64,000 bases of DNA from Streptacidiphilus albus JL83 (GTDB lineage: Bacteria > Actinomycetota > Actinomycetes > Streptomycetales > Streptomycetaceae). The notes beneath the pieces are model-generated. The model had not been told where the DNA came from and made no database searches. It saw nothing but the letters and a program-made list of their open reading frames with translations. This document shows positions 16,554 through 24,346 of the stretch, one piece after another; position 1 is the stretch's first letter, and each line of letters opens with the position of its first letter. A program made the position numbers and the translations under genes. The DNA is taken from positions 9,744,017 through 9,808,016 of the forward strand of contig NZ_JQML01000001.1 of the NCBI RefSeq assembly GCF_000744705.1, written 5' to 3'.

Positions 16554-17030
16554 ATGCCACAGAGCACGGGGCAGGACGGTCAGTCCGCAGGAGCGATGTA
16601 CGAGCGCGGATGGGGGCTGGTCTGGCACAGTCCCCGTTCGGACGAGGCCGGCCGGCTGGTGCTGGACAACCCGGTGCGTCAAGGGCTGGACCTGGTGCGC
16701 CGAGCAGCGGAACTGGGCCATCGCGAGGCCCTCGACGACTACGCCGACTTCCTCTGGCACCGGCTGCGCCACGACGCGCGCACCGACCTCGCCGAGGAGT
16801 GCGTCGCCTGGCTCCGGGACCTGCCTGACCGTCAGCCGGAGCTCCGGGCCCCGGCGTGGTTCTGGCTGGCCGAGTTCGCCTTCGCCATGGGCGACCCGAC
16901 GGGCGCGCGTCGGCTCTACCACGCCGCGGCCGATCGGGGCGACCAACGAGCCCGTACCCACCTGGACGAACTGCTCGCCGATGGCCGACCGGCCTGCTTC
17001 GCTCCGGACGCGTTCACGCAGGAGAGGTAG
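16554..17030 (+). CDS. Sel1/TPR-like repeat protein
   Basis: 158 soluble residues. Two or three short helical pairs carry the Sel1-like spacing: a central LVRRAAELGHREALDDYADF unit, and later FWLAEFAFAMGDPTGARRLY followed by HAAADRGDQRARTHLDELL. Such repeats mediate protein-protein contacts. No catalytic residues are seen. The ATG at 16554 begins the likely protein; a GTG-less extension to 16515 is Pro/Arg-rich and poor. It diverges from the membrane protein gene at 16443 by 110 bp. Confidence 0.7.
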   Translation: MPQSTGQDGQSAGAMYERGWGLVWHSPRSDEAGRLVLDNPVRQGLDLVRRAAELGHREALDDYADFLWHRLRHDARTDLAEECVAWLRDLPDRQPELRAPAWFWLAEFAFAMGDPTGARRLYHAAADRGDQRARTHLDELLADGRPACFAPDAFTQER

Positions 17031-17098
17031 CTGGGCCTGGGCGCAGGAGAGGACACGAGCGCAGTTCTTCGACGTCCACAGCAGAGTCGAGAAGTGGG

Positions 17099-17285
17099 TG
17101 GTGCGGAGGGCGTTGGCCGGGGCGGGGGAGAACTGCAGGGCCCGGCTCGCAGGCGGACCCAGGTCGCCCATCGGTGCCTCGCCGTTGTCCCAGAGCGCGT
17201 CCGAACCGCCCTTGGCCTGCGGGTACCAGCGCATGACCAGGTGGTTCCAGGGGCCACCCCGGATGTGCCAGCAGGTGACCGACAC
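17099..17285 (-). pseudogene. N-terminal fragment of a short hypothetical protein
   Basis: From 17285 the minus strand reads MSVTCWHIRGGPWNHLV followed by MRWYPQAKGGSDALWDNGE and APMGDLGPP. This is Trp-rich and well ordered, reminiscent of small streptomycete proteins with a LWDxxG-xxDLGLP motif near the start of a helical tail. After about 50 residues the frame turns into antisense of the Sel1-like gene. I read it as a gene start lacking its C-terminal half, with low certainty. Confidence 0.3.
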
Positions 17286-17329
17286 ACAGGTCTACCGCTC
17301 GCGGGGAGCCCCGGTCCAGCCGCGCAGCC

Positions 17330-18076
17330 TCACATCCGGGCTCTCAGTACGTCGACCTCACAGCCCGGCGCGAACGGGTCGAAGCCGTGCTCGATCAGCC
17401 AGCGAACTGCCAGCAGGCTCCGCAACGACCACCACGCGTGGATCACGTCGAGGTCGATGGCGGTGCCGTAGCCGGCGATGACGTCTCCGAGATGTTCCTC
17501 GTGTCCGAGCGTGAAGGTGGCGAGGTCGTACAGGGCGTCGCCCTGGCCCGCCTCGGACCAGTCGATGATGCCGGTGACCTCGTCGCCGTCGACGAAGACG
17601 TGTGCGATCTGCAGGTCGCCGTGTGTGAACGCCGGAGTCCACGGCCGGAGCGCGGCCTCCGCGACCTGGCGGTTGCGGGTGACCAGGTCAGCGGGCAGGA
17701 CACCGTTCGTCACGAGCAGGGCGCACTCGTCGTCGAGTTCCGCCGCCAGCGCGACGGTGCTCCGCCCGGCCCGGCCCAGGCGGGGCGGCAGCGGTGCTTC
17801 GTGCAGCTTCCGGATCGCGGCGCCCGCTGCGGCCCAGGCCGCCGGCGACCCGGTCGACGGCCCGCCGAGGCGCCCAAGCGTCGTACCCGGGAGCGCGGCG
17901 ATCGCGAGCACCGGCGGCTTGCGCCACAGGACCTTCGGGGTGGGGACCGGCGCCAGGGACATCGCCTCGACCTCGACGTCGATGCGCGCCTGATCGGCGT
18001 CCACCTTCAGGAACACGTCACCGACGCACAGAGTCGCGCGCTCGGAATGGGCGACGACGATTTTGACCTCATCCAT
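17330..18076 (-). CDS. Aminoglycoside-phosphotransferase-fold kinase (APH family)
   Basis: 248 residues. The protein-kinase-like APH fold is marked by the Brenner loop HGDLQIAHVFV near residues 150-160 and the metal-binding IIDWSEAGQGDALYDLA near 168-184. The Asn that normally closes the HGDxxxxN loop is His (HGDLQIAH), which is unusual. An N-terminal strand pair with FLKVDA supplies the ATP lysine. Family members phosphorylate aminoglycosides, choline, homoserine and other small alcohols; nothing here points to antibiotic resistance. The protein is shorter than classical APH enzymes (about 260-300). Single gene, start ATG at 18076. Confidence 0.8.
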   Translation of the reverse strand: MDEVKIVVAHSERATLCVGDVFLKVDADQARIDVEVEAMSLAPVPTPKVLWRKPPVLAIAALPGTTLGRLGGPSTGSPAAWAAAGAAIRKLHEAPLPPRLGRAGRSTVALAAELDDECALLVTNGVLPADLVTRNRQVAEAALRPWTPAFTHGDLQIAHVFVDGDEVTGIIDWSEAGQGDALYDLATFTLGHEEHLGDVIAGYGTAIDLDVIHAWWSLRSLLAVRWLIEHGFDPFAPGCEVDVLRARM

Positions 18077-18327
18077 GGGCGACCAGTATCCCGGGGACGA
18101 ACGCCGACGTCGCCCGGTTTGTCACCTGCGATTGCGCGGCTGACCACGTCCCGCTTCCCGGTGGCCTCCTGTGTCTCCGAGCGCCGTCGTCGTCACCCCG
18201 GACGCCTGCGCGTTCCGGACCGGGCGGCGCTCGCGGGCCGATCTGCAGGGGATCTGTGATTTCCACTCCGATCGGAAGTCCGTGATGCCGCCCCGGAGCG
18301 TTGTCGGAGTCGGGGTAGCGTGCTGCG

Positions 18328-18843
18328 GTGACCGAGCTCTACTTCGTTGACCTGGCTTTCGTGAACTTCCGGGACCATCCGTTCCCCGAGGGAGGCGGCC
18401 ACAGCTGTCGCTGGATCGACTTGAAGTCCTTTCGCTTCGCGCAAGGCAGTCGGGATGTCGACTTGCTGGTCGCTGTCGTTGCCCACGAGCAGTTCCGTGA
18501 TGACTACGCAGGAGGTGGCGTCGATCGCGGCGGTACTCGCCACGGCCCCTACTGGCTCCGCACCGTCAGCTCCAACGCCTACCAACCAGTCACGCACACA
18601 GAGGCTGCGCAGGTGCTGAGGCGGTGGGCGAACCAGCACGGTGACCTTCCGGACTCGCTGGAGACCGCACTCGAAGCCTCACTCTTCACGACGGTGACCT
18701 CGGCCAGTCGTCTCTACCGTCTCCGGGACCTGGGCACTGCCGCCTTCCATGATTGGGGCGGGATTCACATCGACTTCCACGAGTTCGTCGCCATCGACGA
18801 CGATCGGCAGACCCTGACTCTCCTCGTCGCGGCCGACGACTGA
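18328..18843 (+). CDS. Hypothetical protein (171 aa)
   Basis: A soluble, well-balanced sequence starting at a GTG: TELYFVDLAFVNFRDHPFPE, then a His/Asp-containing middle (VVAHEQFRDDYAGG, GPYWLRTVSSNAYQ), and a long acidic C-terminus. It has fewer Arg/Pro runs than the shadow frames and a normal codon bias. No domain is recognised, and no signal peptide or membrane segment. It stands alone between the APH-type kinase (divergent) and a glyoxalase remnant. Confidence 0.6.
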   Translation: MTELYFVDLAFVNFRDHPFPEGGGHSCRWIDLKSFRFAQGSRDVDLLVAVVAHEQFRDDYAGGGVDRGGTRHGPYWLRTVSSNAYQPVTHTEAAQVLRRWANQHGDLPDSLETALEASLFTTVTSASRLYRLRDLGTAAFHDWGGIHIDFHEFVAIDDDRQTLTLLVAADD

Positions 18844-19051
18844 TCAGGTGACCGTCCGACAACTCAAGGAGGTGTGAGGATGCGGATCCGGAGGAGCCGG
18901 AACGAGACCCTGCCGAACATGTCCGCATGAGCATCTCGGCCCTGTTGACGTGGCCCTCGACCCTTCCGGAGCTCCATTCCAGAGTGCGGGGCGAGGGAGG
19001 CCGGCAGCGACCTGAGCCGGGACGGACCCCGGTTTCAGCAGGTGTTCGGAA

Positions 19052-19258
19052 CTACGCCGGCTTGCCCTCTTCGTCCATGACCGGGCAGAAGGGATGCCCA
19101 GCGGGATCAGTGAGGACCCGCCACCACTTGCCCTCTCCCGGCTGGTGATCAGGCTTGCGTGCGCCCAGCGCCAGCAACTGGGCCTCGGCCTCGTCGAAGT
19201 CCGGCACCACGAAGTCGAGGTGGAACTGCTGCGGAACTGTCTGGTCGGGCCATTGGGG
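19052..19258 (-). pseudogene. Truncated VOC (glyoxalase-like) protein, C-terminal half
   Basis: The minus strand reads QFHLDFVVPDFDEAEAQLL, then ALGARKPDHQPGEGKWWRV, then DPAGHPFCPVMDEEGKPA before the stop at 19052-19054. This is the second beta-alpha-beta-beta-beta module of VOC-fold proteins. The first module (about 60 residues with the start) is missing; upstream of the RPQWPDQTVP block the frame loses resemblance and has no start codon. It closely echoes the intact VOC protein at 59104. Confidence 0.7.
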
Positions 19259-19260
19259 GC

Positions 19261-20184
19261 GCCCGGTACTGCGGCTACCGCGCCGTCCGTACCCTCGGCC
19301 GGCAACCGGGTGACACCGCGATCACCTCGAATCCCGGCCCTGCGCCGGTCACCTCCGCGCCGTACTCGGCAACCGTGATCCTCCCGCGGCGCGCCGACTG
19401 ACGGCCTCAGGCACGCACCGCACGGCAGCGATGCCCGCCTCGGTGTTGCGACGTTGCGGCCGGGGTCGGGGCGCTGCTCCGTGGTCGTGGCGTCACGGCT
19501 CGACACGAGAAAATCTATCGTGGCTGGAGTAGACATTCGTGGATCCATGCGGTTAGGGTTTCTCTCGTAGCCAAGGAAGTCAGTGGGGCGCGGCAGACAC
19601 GAACTGCCGCGCGAGGTGTACGGAACGGCAGGGGAGTCACGGGGCCGATGTCTTCGTCGGTGGTCCCGGGGCTGGCTGCCGGGCCGGGCGGCCCAGGGCC
19701 GCAGTAGTACGCATGTGCTGGAAGCAGTATCCGTAGGGCCCCTTATGTCGCATGACAACGATCAACGGAAAGGAGCGCCATCGGGACCGCCCGCACGGCC
19801 CTCCGGGTCGGGCAGGCACTGGACGCCGACTGAAGGACCGCAGGTCCCAGGTCACGCAGCGGCGAGTCCCGCACCCCTCTCAATCCCCCGTGTTGAGGTG
19901 CGGACAGGTAGGGCCGGTGAAGGTTTGCCGGTTGATGGTGTGTCTTATCCCCATTGGGGCCCTGGAGCCGGTAGGCGCCAGGGCCCCTCGACGCGTGTTC
20001 CAAGACAACGAGGTGACGTGGTACCGAACGCACTCGAAGAAGCCCTACGGCTCAACGAAGAGCTCCGGGCAGTGCGGCAGGATCAGGGGCCACGTCCCTA
20101 GCCAGACTGGCACTGCATCATGACCTGACCCGGTCGAGAAGCCACGGAAGCCAGCGGATCCCGGCCGCTGGACCGCTGGCTTTG
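19261..20184. other. Long gene-poor stretch with leader-like, structured segments
   Basis: About 920 bases without a confident protein gene. From 19500 to 19620 the DNA is less GC-rich and looks like a promoter and leader: an AT-richer GTGGCTGGAGTAGACATTCG element, then an inverted repeat 19588-19595 with 19605-19612. A hairpin at 19956-19987 closes the segment. Plus-strand frames (for example 19745-20101) end in a plausible helical VPNALEEALRLNEELRAVRQ, but their starts are poor. It may be an untranslated RNA or a decayed gene. Confidence 0.4.
19956..19987 (+). terminator. Hairpin terminator inside the gene-poor stretch
   Basis: GGGGCCCTGG (19956-19965) pairs perfectly with CCAGGGCCCC (19978-19987). 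The helix continues inward past one mismatch, giving about 13 pairs. It implies a transcript entering from the left that has no confident protein product. Confidence 0.65.
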
Positions 20185-20360
20185 CGAGGAACCGCCCAGA
20201 GGGTGAGGGCAGCCGGACCGCGTCGCGTCCGGCTGACCGACGTGGACCTCGACCGCTATGCCCGAGCCTGGTTGGGGGCCATCGCCAAGGAGCGCCGCAA
20301 GCTCGAACGTCCCACGCGTGCAGGCGATCCCTGGAAACTTGCCCTCTTCCCCAGTCATGA
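20182..20360 (+). other. Possible coding remnant
   Basis: A plus-strand frame reads DVDLDRYARAWLGAIAKERR followed by KLERPTRAGDPWKLALFPSH, an ordered basic-helical sequence unlike a random shadow. It then runs into the antisense of the methyltransferase gene. No start with a ribosome-binding site is visible and no family is recognised. It may be the remains of a small DNA-binding or plasmid-type protein. Confidence 0.3.
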
Positions 20361-20987
20361 CTCATTTCGCCCGTCGGTGGGCTTGTCCCAGATGAGCGAA
20401 TAGCGCCACAGCAGATGGCGACGGAAGTGGCAGCCGGGCAGCAGTCGCTTCGCCTCTTCGTGAACCTCGCCCCAGGCCATGGTCGGCATCCGGACGGGCA
20501 TGCCGTCCGGGTCGGTCTTGCCCCCGTGGCGGCGGGCGTTGAACCGCGCGGCCGGGACTCCCGCGCCGCTGATGATCCAGTCCTGCGGCGTCCGGTTGCG
20601 GGCCAAGCCGATGATCACCAGACGTCCGCCAGGCGCGAGCAGTTGAATCATGGCCTCGACCGCCCGTTCGAACTCGACGTGATGAACTACCGCCACGGCG
20701 CAGACGAAGTCATATGCACCTGCGGCAAGCGGACCGCACGAAGCTCCGCCGAGGAAGTCCGCCTCCAGGAAGGTCACTCCGCTCAGACCTGCGCTGCGTT
20801 CACGGGCCAGCCGGATCATCTCGCCGGAGCTGTCCACACCGGTCACTGACTGGGCTTGCCGGGCCAGCTTGCGCACCAGCAGTCCCTCGCCGCATCCCAC
20901 GTCCAATGCTGTACGGCAACCGTCCGGCACGGCGTCCAGCACGAGCGGGTGGTAGTGAACGTTGTGGTTCCAGTAGCCCGAGGTCAT
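20355..20987 (-). CDS. Class I SAM-dependent methyltransferase
   Basis: 210 residues from the ATG at 20987 (MTSGYWNHNVHYHPLVL). Motif I is ALDVGCGEGLLVRKLA, the acidic end of strand 2 is VTGVDSSGEM, and motif III/post-I segments FVCAVAVVHHVEF and LLAPGGRLVIIGLARN follow in the right order. This is the Methyltransf_11/25 type that methylates small molecules. The C-terminal LLWRYSLIWDKP ending is common among streptomycete members, whose substrate is unknown. The longer frame to 21092 is Arg-rich and lacks a ribosome-binding site. Divergent from the secreted lectin gene. Confidence 0.85.
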   Translation of the reverse strand: MTSGYWNHNVHYHPLVLDAVPDGCRTALDVGCGEGLLVRKLARQAQSVTGVDSSGEMIRLARERSAGLSGVTFLEADFLGGASCGPLAAGAYDFVCAVAVVHHVEFERAVEAMIQLLAPGGRLVIIGLARNRTPQDWIISGAGVPAARFNARRHGGKTDPDGMPVRMPTMAWGEVHEEAKRLLPGCHFRRHLLWRYSLIWDKPTDGRNES

Positions 20988-21115
20988 CGCTCCACCGTAT
21001 GTCGTACAGCGTCGGCGTCGGTTTCGAGGGCGACGGTCCGAAAGTCGGATGCAACCCGTCGCGGAGCTCAGGCGTATAGGTCTCGAATGCACAACTCGTC
21101 CTGGACATCAGTGAA

Positions 21116-21631
21116 ATGAGGATCATGAAGCTGGCACGCACCACCGGACTCGCCGTCGCCATGGCGGCCGCCGCTGCGGCTGCTTTCGCCCTGCCGGCGA
21201 CGGCCGACGCATCCACGATGCGCCCCGATGGCTTTCCGTTCCCGTACCCGTGCGGTGTGAACACGTCGGACTTCAAGTACGCCCCCGGCACCACCTATGG
21301 CTCGGGTACCGCGGACTGCGTGGGGAACTACGCGTACGAGTTGGTCAATCAGGGCGACGGCAATCTCGTCATCTACTCGGACGTCAACGGCGCCAATCCC
21401 ACCCAGGCGATCTGGGCAAGCAACACCGACGTGGGCGCCGCCGCGTACGACGTCATGCAGACCGACGGGAACTTCGTCGTCTACCGGCAGAGCAACCAGA
21501 CACCGCTGTGGTCCACGAAGACGAACGGGCACTCCGGCGCCTACCTGTGCTTCCAGCTCGACGGTAATCTGGTTGTCTACGCGGCCGGTGGCAACTGCTC
21601 GGGCACGGCCCTGTGGTCCAGCCGGACCTGA
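21116..21631 (+). CDS. Secreted bulb-type (D-mannose-binding) lectin domain protein
   Basis: 171 residues: a signal peptide (basic start, Ala-rich core, cleavage after about residue 31) and one bulb-lectin domain. The three QxDxNxVxY sugar-binding signatures are all present as QGDGNLVIY, QTDGNFVVY and QLDGNLVVY, each in one lobe of the beta-prism. Paired Cys residues in the mature part suggest disulfides. Expected outside the cell, binding mannose-type glycans; streptomycetes use such domains in secreted adhesins and small antagonists. Starts at 21116 and 21125 (9 nt apart) are both possible. It is a stand-alone domain without the peptidase or hydrolase partner often fused to it. Confidence 0.85.
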   Translation: MRIMKLARTTGLAVAMAAAAAAAFALPATADASTMRPDGFPFPYPCGVNTSDFKYAPGTTYGSGTADCVGNYAYELVNQGDGNLVIYSDVNGANPTQAIWASNTDVGAAAYDVMQTDGNFVVYRQSNQTPLWSTKTNGHSGAYLCFQLDGNLVVYAAGGNCSGTALWSSRT

Positions 21632-22195
21632 CGGGACCAACGCTGCGGCCCCGGTCGTAGACGGCCTGTTGCCGGGGCTGTCGGCTGGGGACCGCAGTGC
21701 TCCGGGCGGGGCGCATTCCGACGTGGGTGCGGCGCGGTGCGGTGCGGTGCGGTGCGTTGCGTTGCGGTTCGGTGAGGGCGGCGTTTACGGCGGCACGGAT
21801 ACATCAAGTGCGGTCCCTCCCGCCGAAGCCGAAGCCGAAGGCGGGGCCGGGGCTGGCGACTTCCGCGCCGTCCTGGCCGTCGTGGTCGGCAGCCCCTGTG
21901 CGCCTCGTAGCGATGGTCGTCGTCGCCGACCGGCTCGGGCTGCGTCGGTGCAATCGGAGCGGTGACTGTCACCCGACGCGTGAGCCCGGTTGCGCGGTCG
22001 GCCTCGTGACAGGCGGGCTGGTGCTGATGGAACCCGACTCGCCACAACGGCGGGTCCTCCGGACCCGCCGTGTGGCTCAGGCGCGGCAGCAACCGTGATG
22101 CTCGGACGGCATCACAGGCGCCGGAACAGGTCTTGGACGCCGGCACCGGCGCCGGCGCAGGCTGAAAGCGAACCCGAAACGAGAGGAACAACGTC
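21632..22195. other. Intergenic region before the epimerase gene
   Basis: About 560 bases with no confident gene. It contains the pentanucleotide repeat, a short GAAGCC repeat near 21822-21840, and a GC-rich CCGGCACCGGCGCCGG palindromic run near 22140. The frames crossing it are repeat-driven. An AACGAGAGGAACAACGTC leader with a GAGAGGA box lies just before the ATG at 22196. Confidence 0.5.
21734..21773. repeat. Pentanucleotide tandem repeat, eight units
   Basis: Eight head-to-tail 5-bp units, five of them GCGGT and the others one base different (GCGTT twice, TCGGT once), in the 560-bp space between the lectin gene and the epimerase gene. The number of units is a likely source of strain-to-strain length variation. 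Confidence 0.9.
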
Positions 22196-23053
22196 ATGAG
22201 GGTCTTTGTCACCGGCGGCTCCGGCTACATCGGCAAGGCGACCATCGGCGCGCTGACACGGCACGGCCACAGCGTGCGCGCCCTGGCCCGCAACGAGCAC
22301 GCTGCCCGGACCGTACGGACGCACGGGGCGGATCCGGTCACGGGCAGCCTGGCTGACCTGGACGTGCTCAATGAGGCGGCAGCGCAGGCCGAAGCCGTCA
22401 TTCACCTCGCCCAGGCGGCCACCGGCGCGGAGGATCTCGCCGCCGCCGACGCGATGCAGGACGGTATCGGCGCCGGCCCCTATGTGCACACCGGCGGTAC
22501 CTGGGTCTACGGCGACACCGACGGCGTCGTCGACGAGGACGCCCCGTGGAATCCACCGGCCCTCGTCGCCTGGCGCCGCCCCGTCGAGGATGCCGTCCTC
22601 GCCCGCGCCGCGCGCGGAGGTCGTCCTGTCGTGGTCCGGCCCGGCCTGCTGTACGGCGGCGAGAACCGGCTCATCGATGCCTTCTTCACCCGTCCGGGCA
22701 TGGTGGCGGGCGTCATCGCCTACATCGGAGACGGTTCGCAGCACTGGGCTCTGGTCCACGTCGACGACCTCGCGGAACTGTACGTGGCCGCGCTGCGGGC
22801 CCGGCCCGGCGCCGTCTACGCCGGCGTCGGGGGAGTCGATCCCACGGCCCGGGAGTGCGCTGAAGCCATCAGCCGGGGAGCGGGTCTCGGCGGCAAGACC
22901 GTCTCCATCACTCTGGAGGAGGCACGCGCGGCCATGGGCGCCGTCGCCGACGCCTTCGCCCTGGACCAGCAGTTCACTCCGGCCCGCGCGCGCGATCAGC
23001 TCGGCTGGACCCCGACGCACACCGACCCCCTGTCCCTCCTCGCCCAGGGCTGA
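22196..23053 (+). CDS. NAD-dependent epimerase/dehydratase family protein (extended SDR)
   Basis: 285 residues beginning MRVFVTGGSGYIGKATIGAL, the GxxGxxG nucleotide-binding loop of extended short-chain dehydrogenases. VIHLAQAAT follows strand 4. The family's Ser-Tyr-Lys centre is altered: the position of YxxxK reads VAWRRPVEDAV, so only part of the usual catalytic residues is visible, as in atypical SDRs. It ends in the typical C-terminal GWTPTHTDPLSLL. Substrates of relatives range from nucleotide sugars to aldehydes. Followed 131 bp later in the same direction by a LysR gene that may regulate it. GAGAGGA lies 13 nt before the ATG. Confidence 0.8.
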   Translation: MRVFVTGGSGYIGKATIGALTRHGHSVRALARNEHAARTVRTHGADPVTGSLADLDVLNEAAAQAEAVIHLAQAATGAEDLAAADAMQDGIGAGPYVHTGGTWVYGDTDGVVDEDAPWNPPALVAWRRPVEDAVLARAARGGRPVVVRPGLLYGGENRLIDAFFTRPGMVAGVIAYIGDGSQHWALVHVDDLAELYVAALRARPGAVYAGVGGVDPTARECAEAISRGAGLGGKTVSITLEEARAAMGAVADAFALDQQFTPARARDQLGWTPTHTDPLSLLAQG

Positions 23054-23184
23054 ACCGCGCCCCCGGTGGCCGTTCCCCTCGCCGACCGGGCGAGCTTCCG
23101 CCGGGAGCGGCACCCCACGGGATCCCATGGGGTATCACGGGGGGTACGGACACCGATCAGGACAGGACGGGACACGGCAACGGT

Positions 23185-24063
23185 ATGGACATCGACCTGC
23201 GCAAACTGCGGTACTTCGCGGCGGTCGCCGAGGAACTGCACTTCGGCCGCGCCGCCGAGCGACTGCACATCGCCCAGCCGGCCCTCTCCCGCCAAGTGCG
23301 CGCGTTGGAAAGCGACCTGGGCGTTACTCTCTTGCGCCGCGACCGCAGGGGCACCGTCCTCACGCCCGCCGGAGCCCAGCTCCTCGACGACGTGGGCCCG
23401 CTCCTCTCGGCGGCCGAGGCCGTGGTCCGCCGGGTCACCGCCGCAGCCGCCGCCGCACGGGTCTTCACCGTCGGCTTCATGCCCGGCATCACCGTCACCC
23501 CCGGCGTGCGGGCGCTCACCGCCCGCCATCCCGGACTCGACGTGCGGCTGCTGCGCACCGGCTGGGAGGACCAGGTCGAGGTCCTGCGCGACGGACGGGC
23601 CGACGTCAGCATCGTGCGTCTGCCGATCGATCAGAAGGGGCTGCGCGTACTGCCACTGTTCAGCGAACCGCGCGTCGTGGTGCTGCCGACGGACCATCCG
23701 TTGGCCGACAAGCCGGCCCTCACCGTCGCCGACCTCGCGGGCGAGCACCTCCTCCAGGACCCGGACGCCGTACCGGAGTGGCGCGACATCGCGCAGGAAC
23801 TGCGCACCGGCGAACGCTCCGACATTCCCCCTATCCACAGCGTCGAGGAAAAGCTCGAACTGGTTGCCGTCGGCGCGGGCATCTGCGTGATCCCGCTGTC
23901 CACCGCGACCTTCTACACACGCGCCGACGTCGTTGCCCGGCCGGTCGAGGGCCTCGGCCCGGGGCAGGTCTGCCTGGCCTGGTCCGCCACCCGCGATTCC
24001 GGGCTCATCCGCGAATTCGCCGACATGGCACAAGCCCTGGCACCACCGCCCACCGCATCATGA
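23185..24063 (+). CDS. LysR-family transcriptional regulator (aromatic-catabolism type)
   Basis: 292 residues with the canonical LysR winged helix (LRKLRYFAAVAEELHFGRAA, LHIAQPALSRQVRALESDLG) and a PBP2-fold effector domain (FTVGFMPGITVTPGVRAL, VVVLPTDHPLADKPALTV). The N-terminal half resembles the BenM/CatR/HcaR branch, which senses aromatic acids, but the effector cannot be assigned. Same strand as the epimerase upstream; a hairpin terminator follows 30 bp after the stop. Confidence 0.9.
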   Translation: MDIDLRKLRYFAAVAEELHFGRAAERLHIAQPALSRQVRALESDLGVTLLRRDRRGTVLTPAGAQLLDDVGPLLSAAEAVVRRVTAAAAAARVFTVGFMPGITVTPGVRALTARHPGLDVRLLRTGWEDQVEVLRDGRADVSIVRLPIDQKGLRVLPLFSEPRVVVLPTDHPLADKPALTVADLAGEHLLQDPDAVPEWRDIAQELRTGERSDIPPIHSVEEKLELVAVGAGICVIPLSTATFYTRADVVARPVEGLGPGQVCLAWSATRDSGLIREFADMAQALAPPPTAS

Positions 24064-24092
24064 TTGCCCACCCGACACGGACGTGCCGCCAT

Positions 24093-24114
24093 CGCCGCCC
24101 GCTGAGGGGCGGCG
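24093..24114 (+). terminator. Hairpin terminator after the LysR gene
   Basis: Perfect 8-bp inverted repeat (24093-24100 with 24107-24114, 6-nt loop), 30 bp beyond the stop codon. Confidence 0.6.
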
Positions 24115-24346
24115 GGTGGGGTGCTCCGGCCGGCAACGGCGAGACTGATCCCGCCCGTCACCCCGGACTCATCGTTCGGCGCCGAGCCCCTGGACGCGGT
24201 TGAGGTGGGTGTGCACGAGGTGCTGCAACGAGTCCTCCGCCGGGACGGAGAAGCTGCTGGATGAAGAGGGTCTGCCAGTAGCTCACTCGAGTCATGCTCC
24301 GAACCGGCTGCCGGTGGTCTGCCGGTGGTTCAGTAAGATCCACTGC

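Noticed and set aside
24167-24270. Possible end of a lantibiotic-dehydratase/thiopeptide-type protein on the minus strand (AEDSLQHLVHTHLNRVQG)
   Set aside because: Only about 20 residues match the usual HMHLNR ending; too short to support as a gene remnant or to suggest a bacteriocin cluster.
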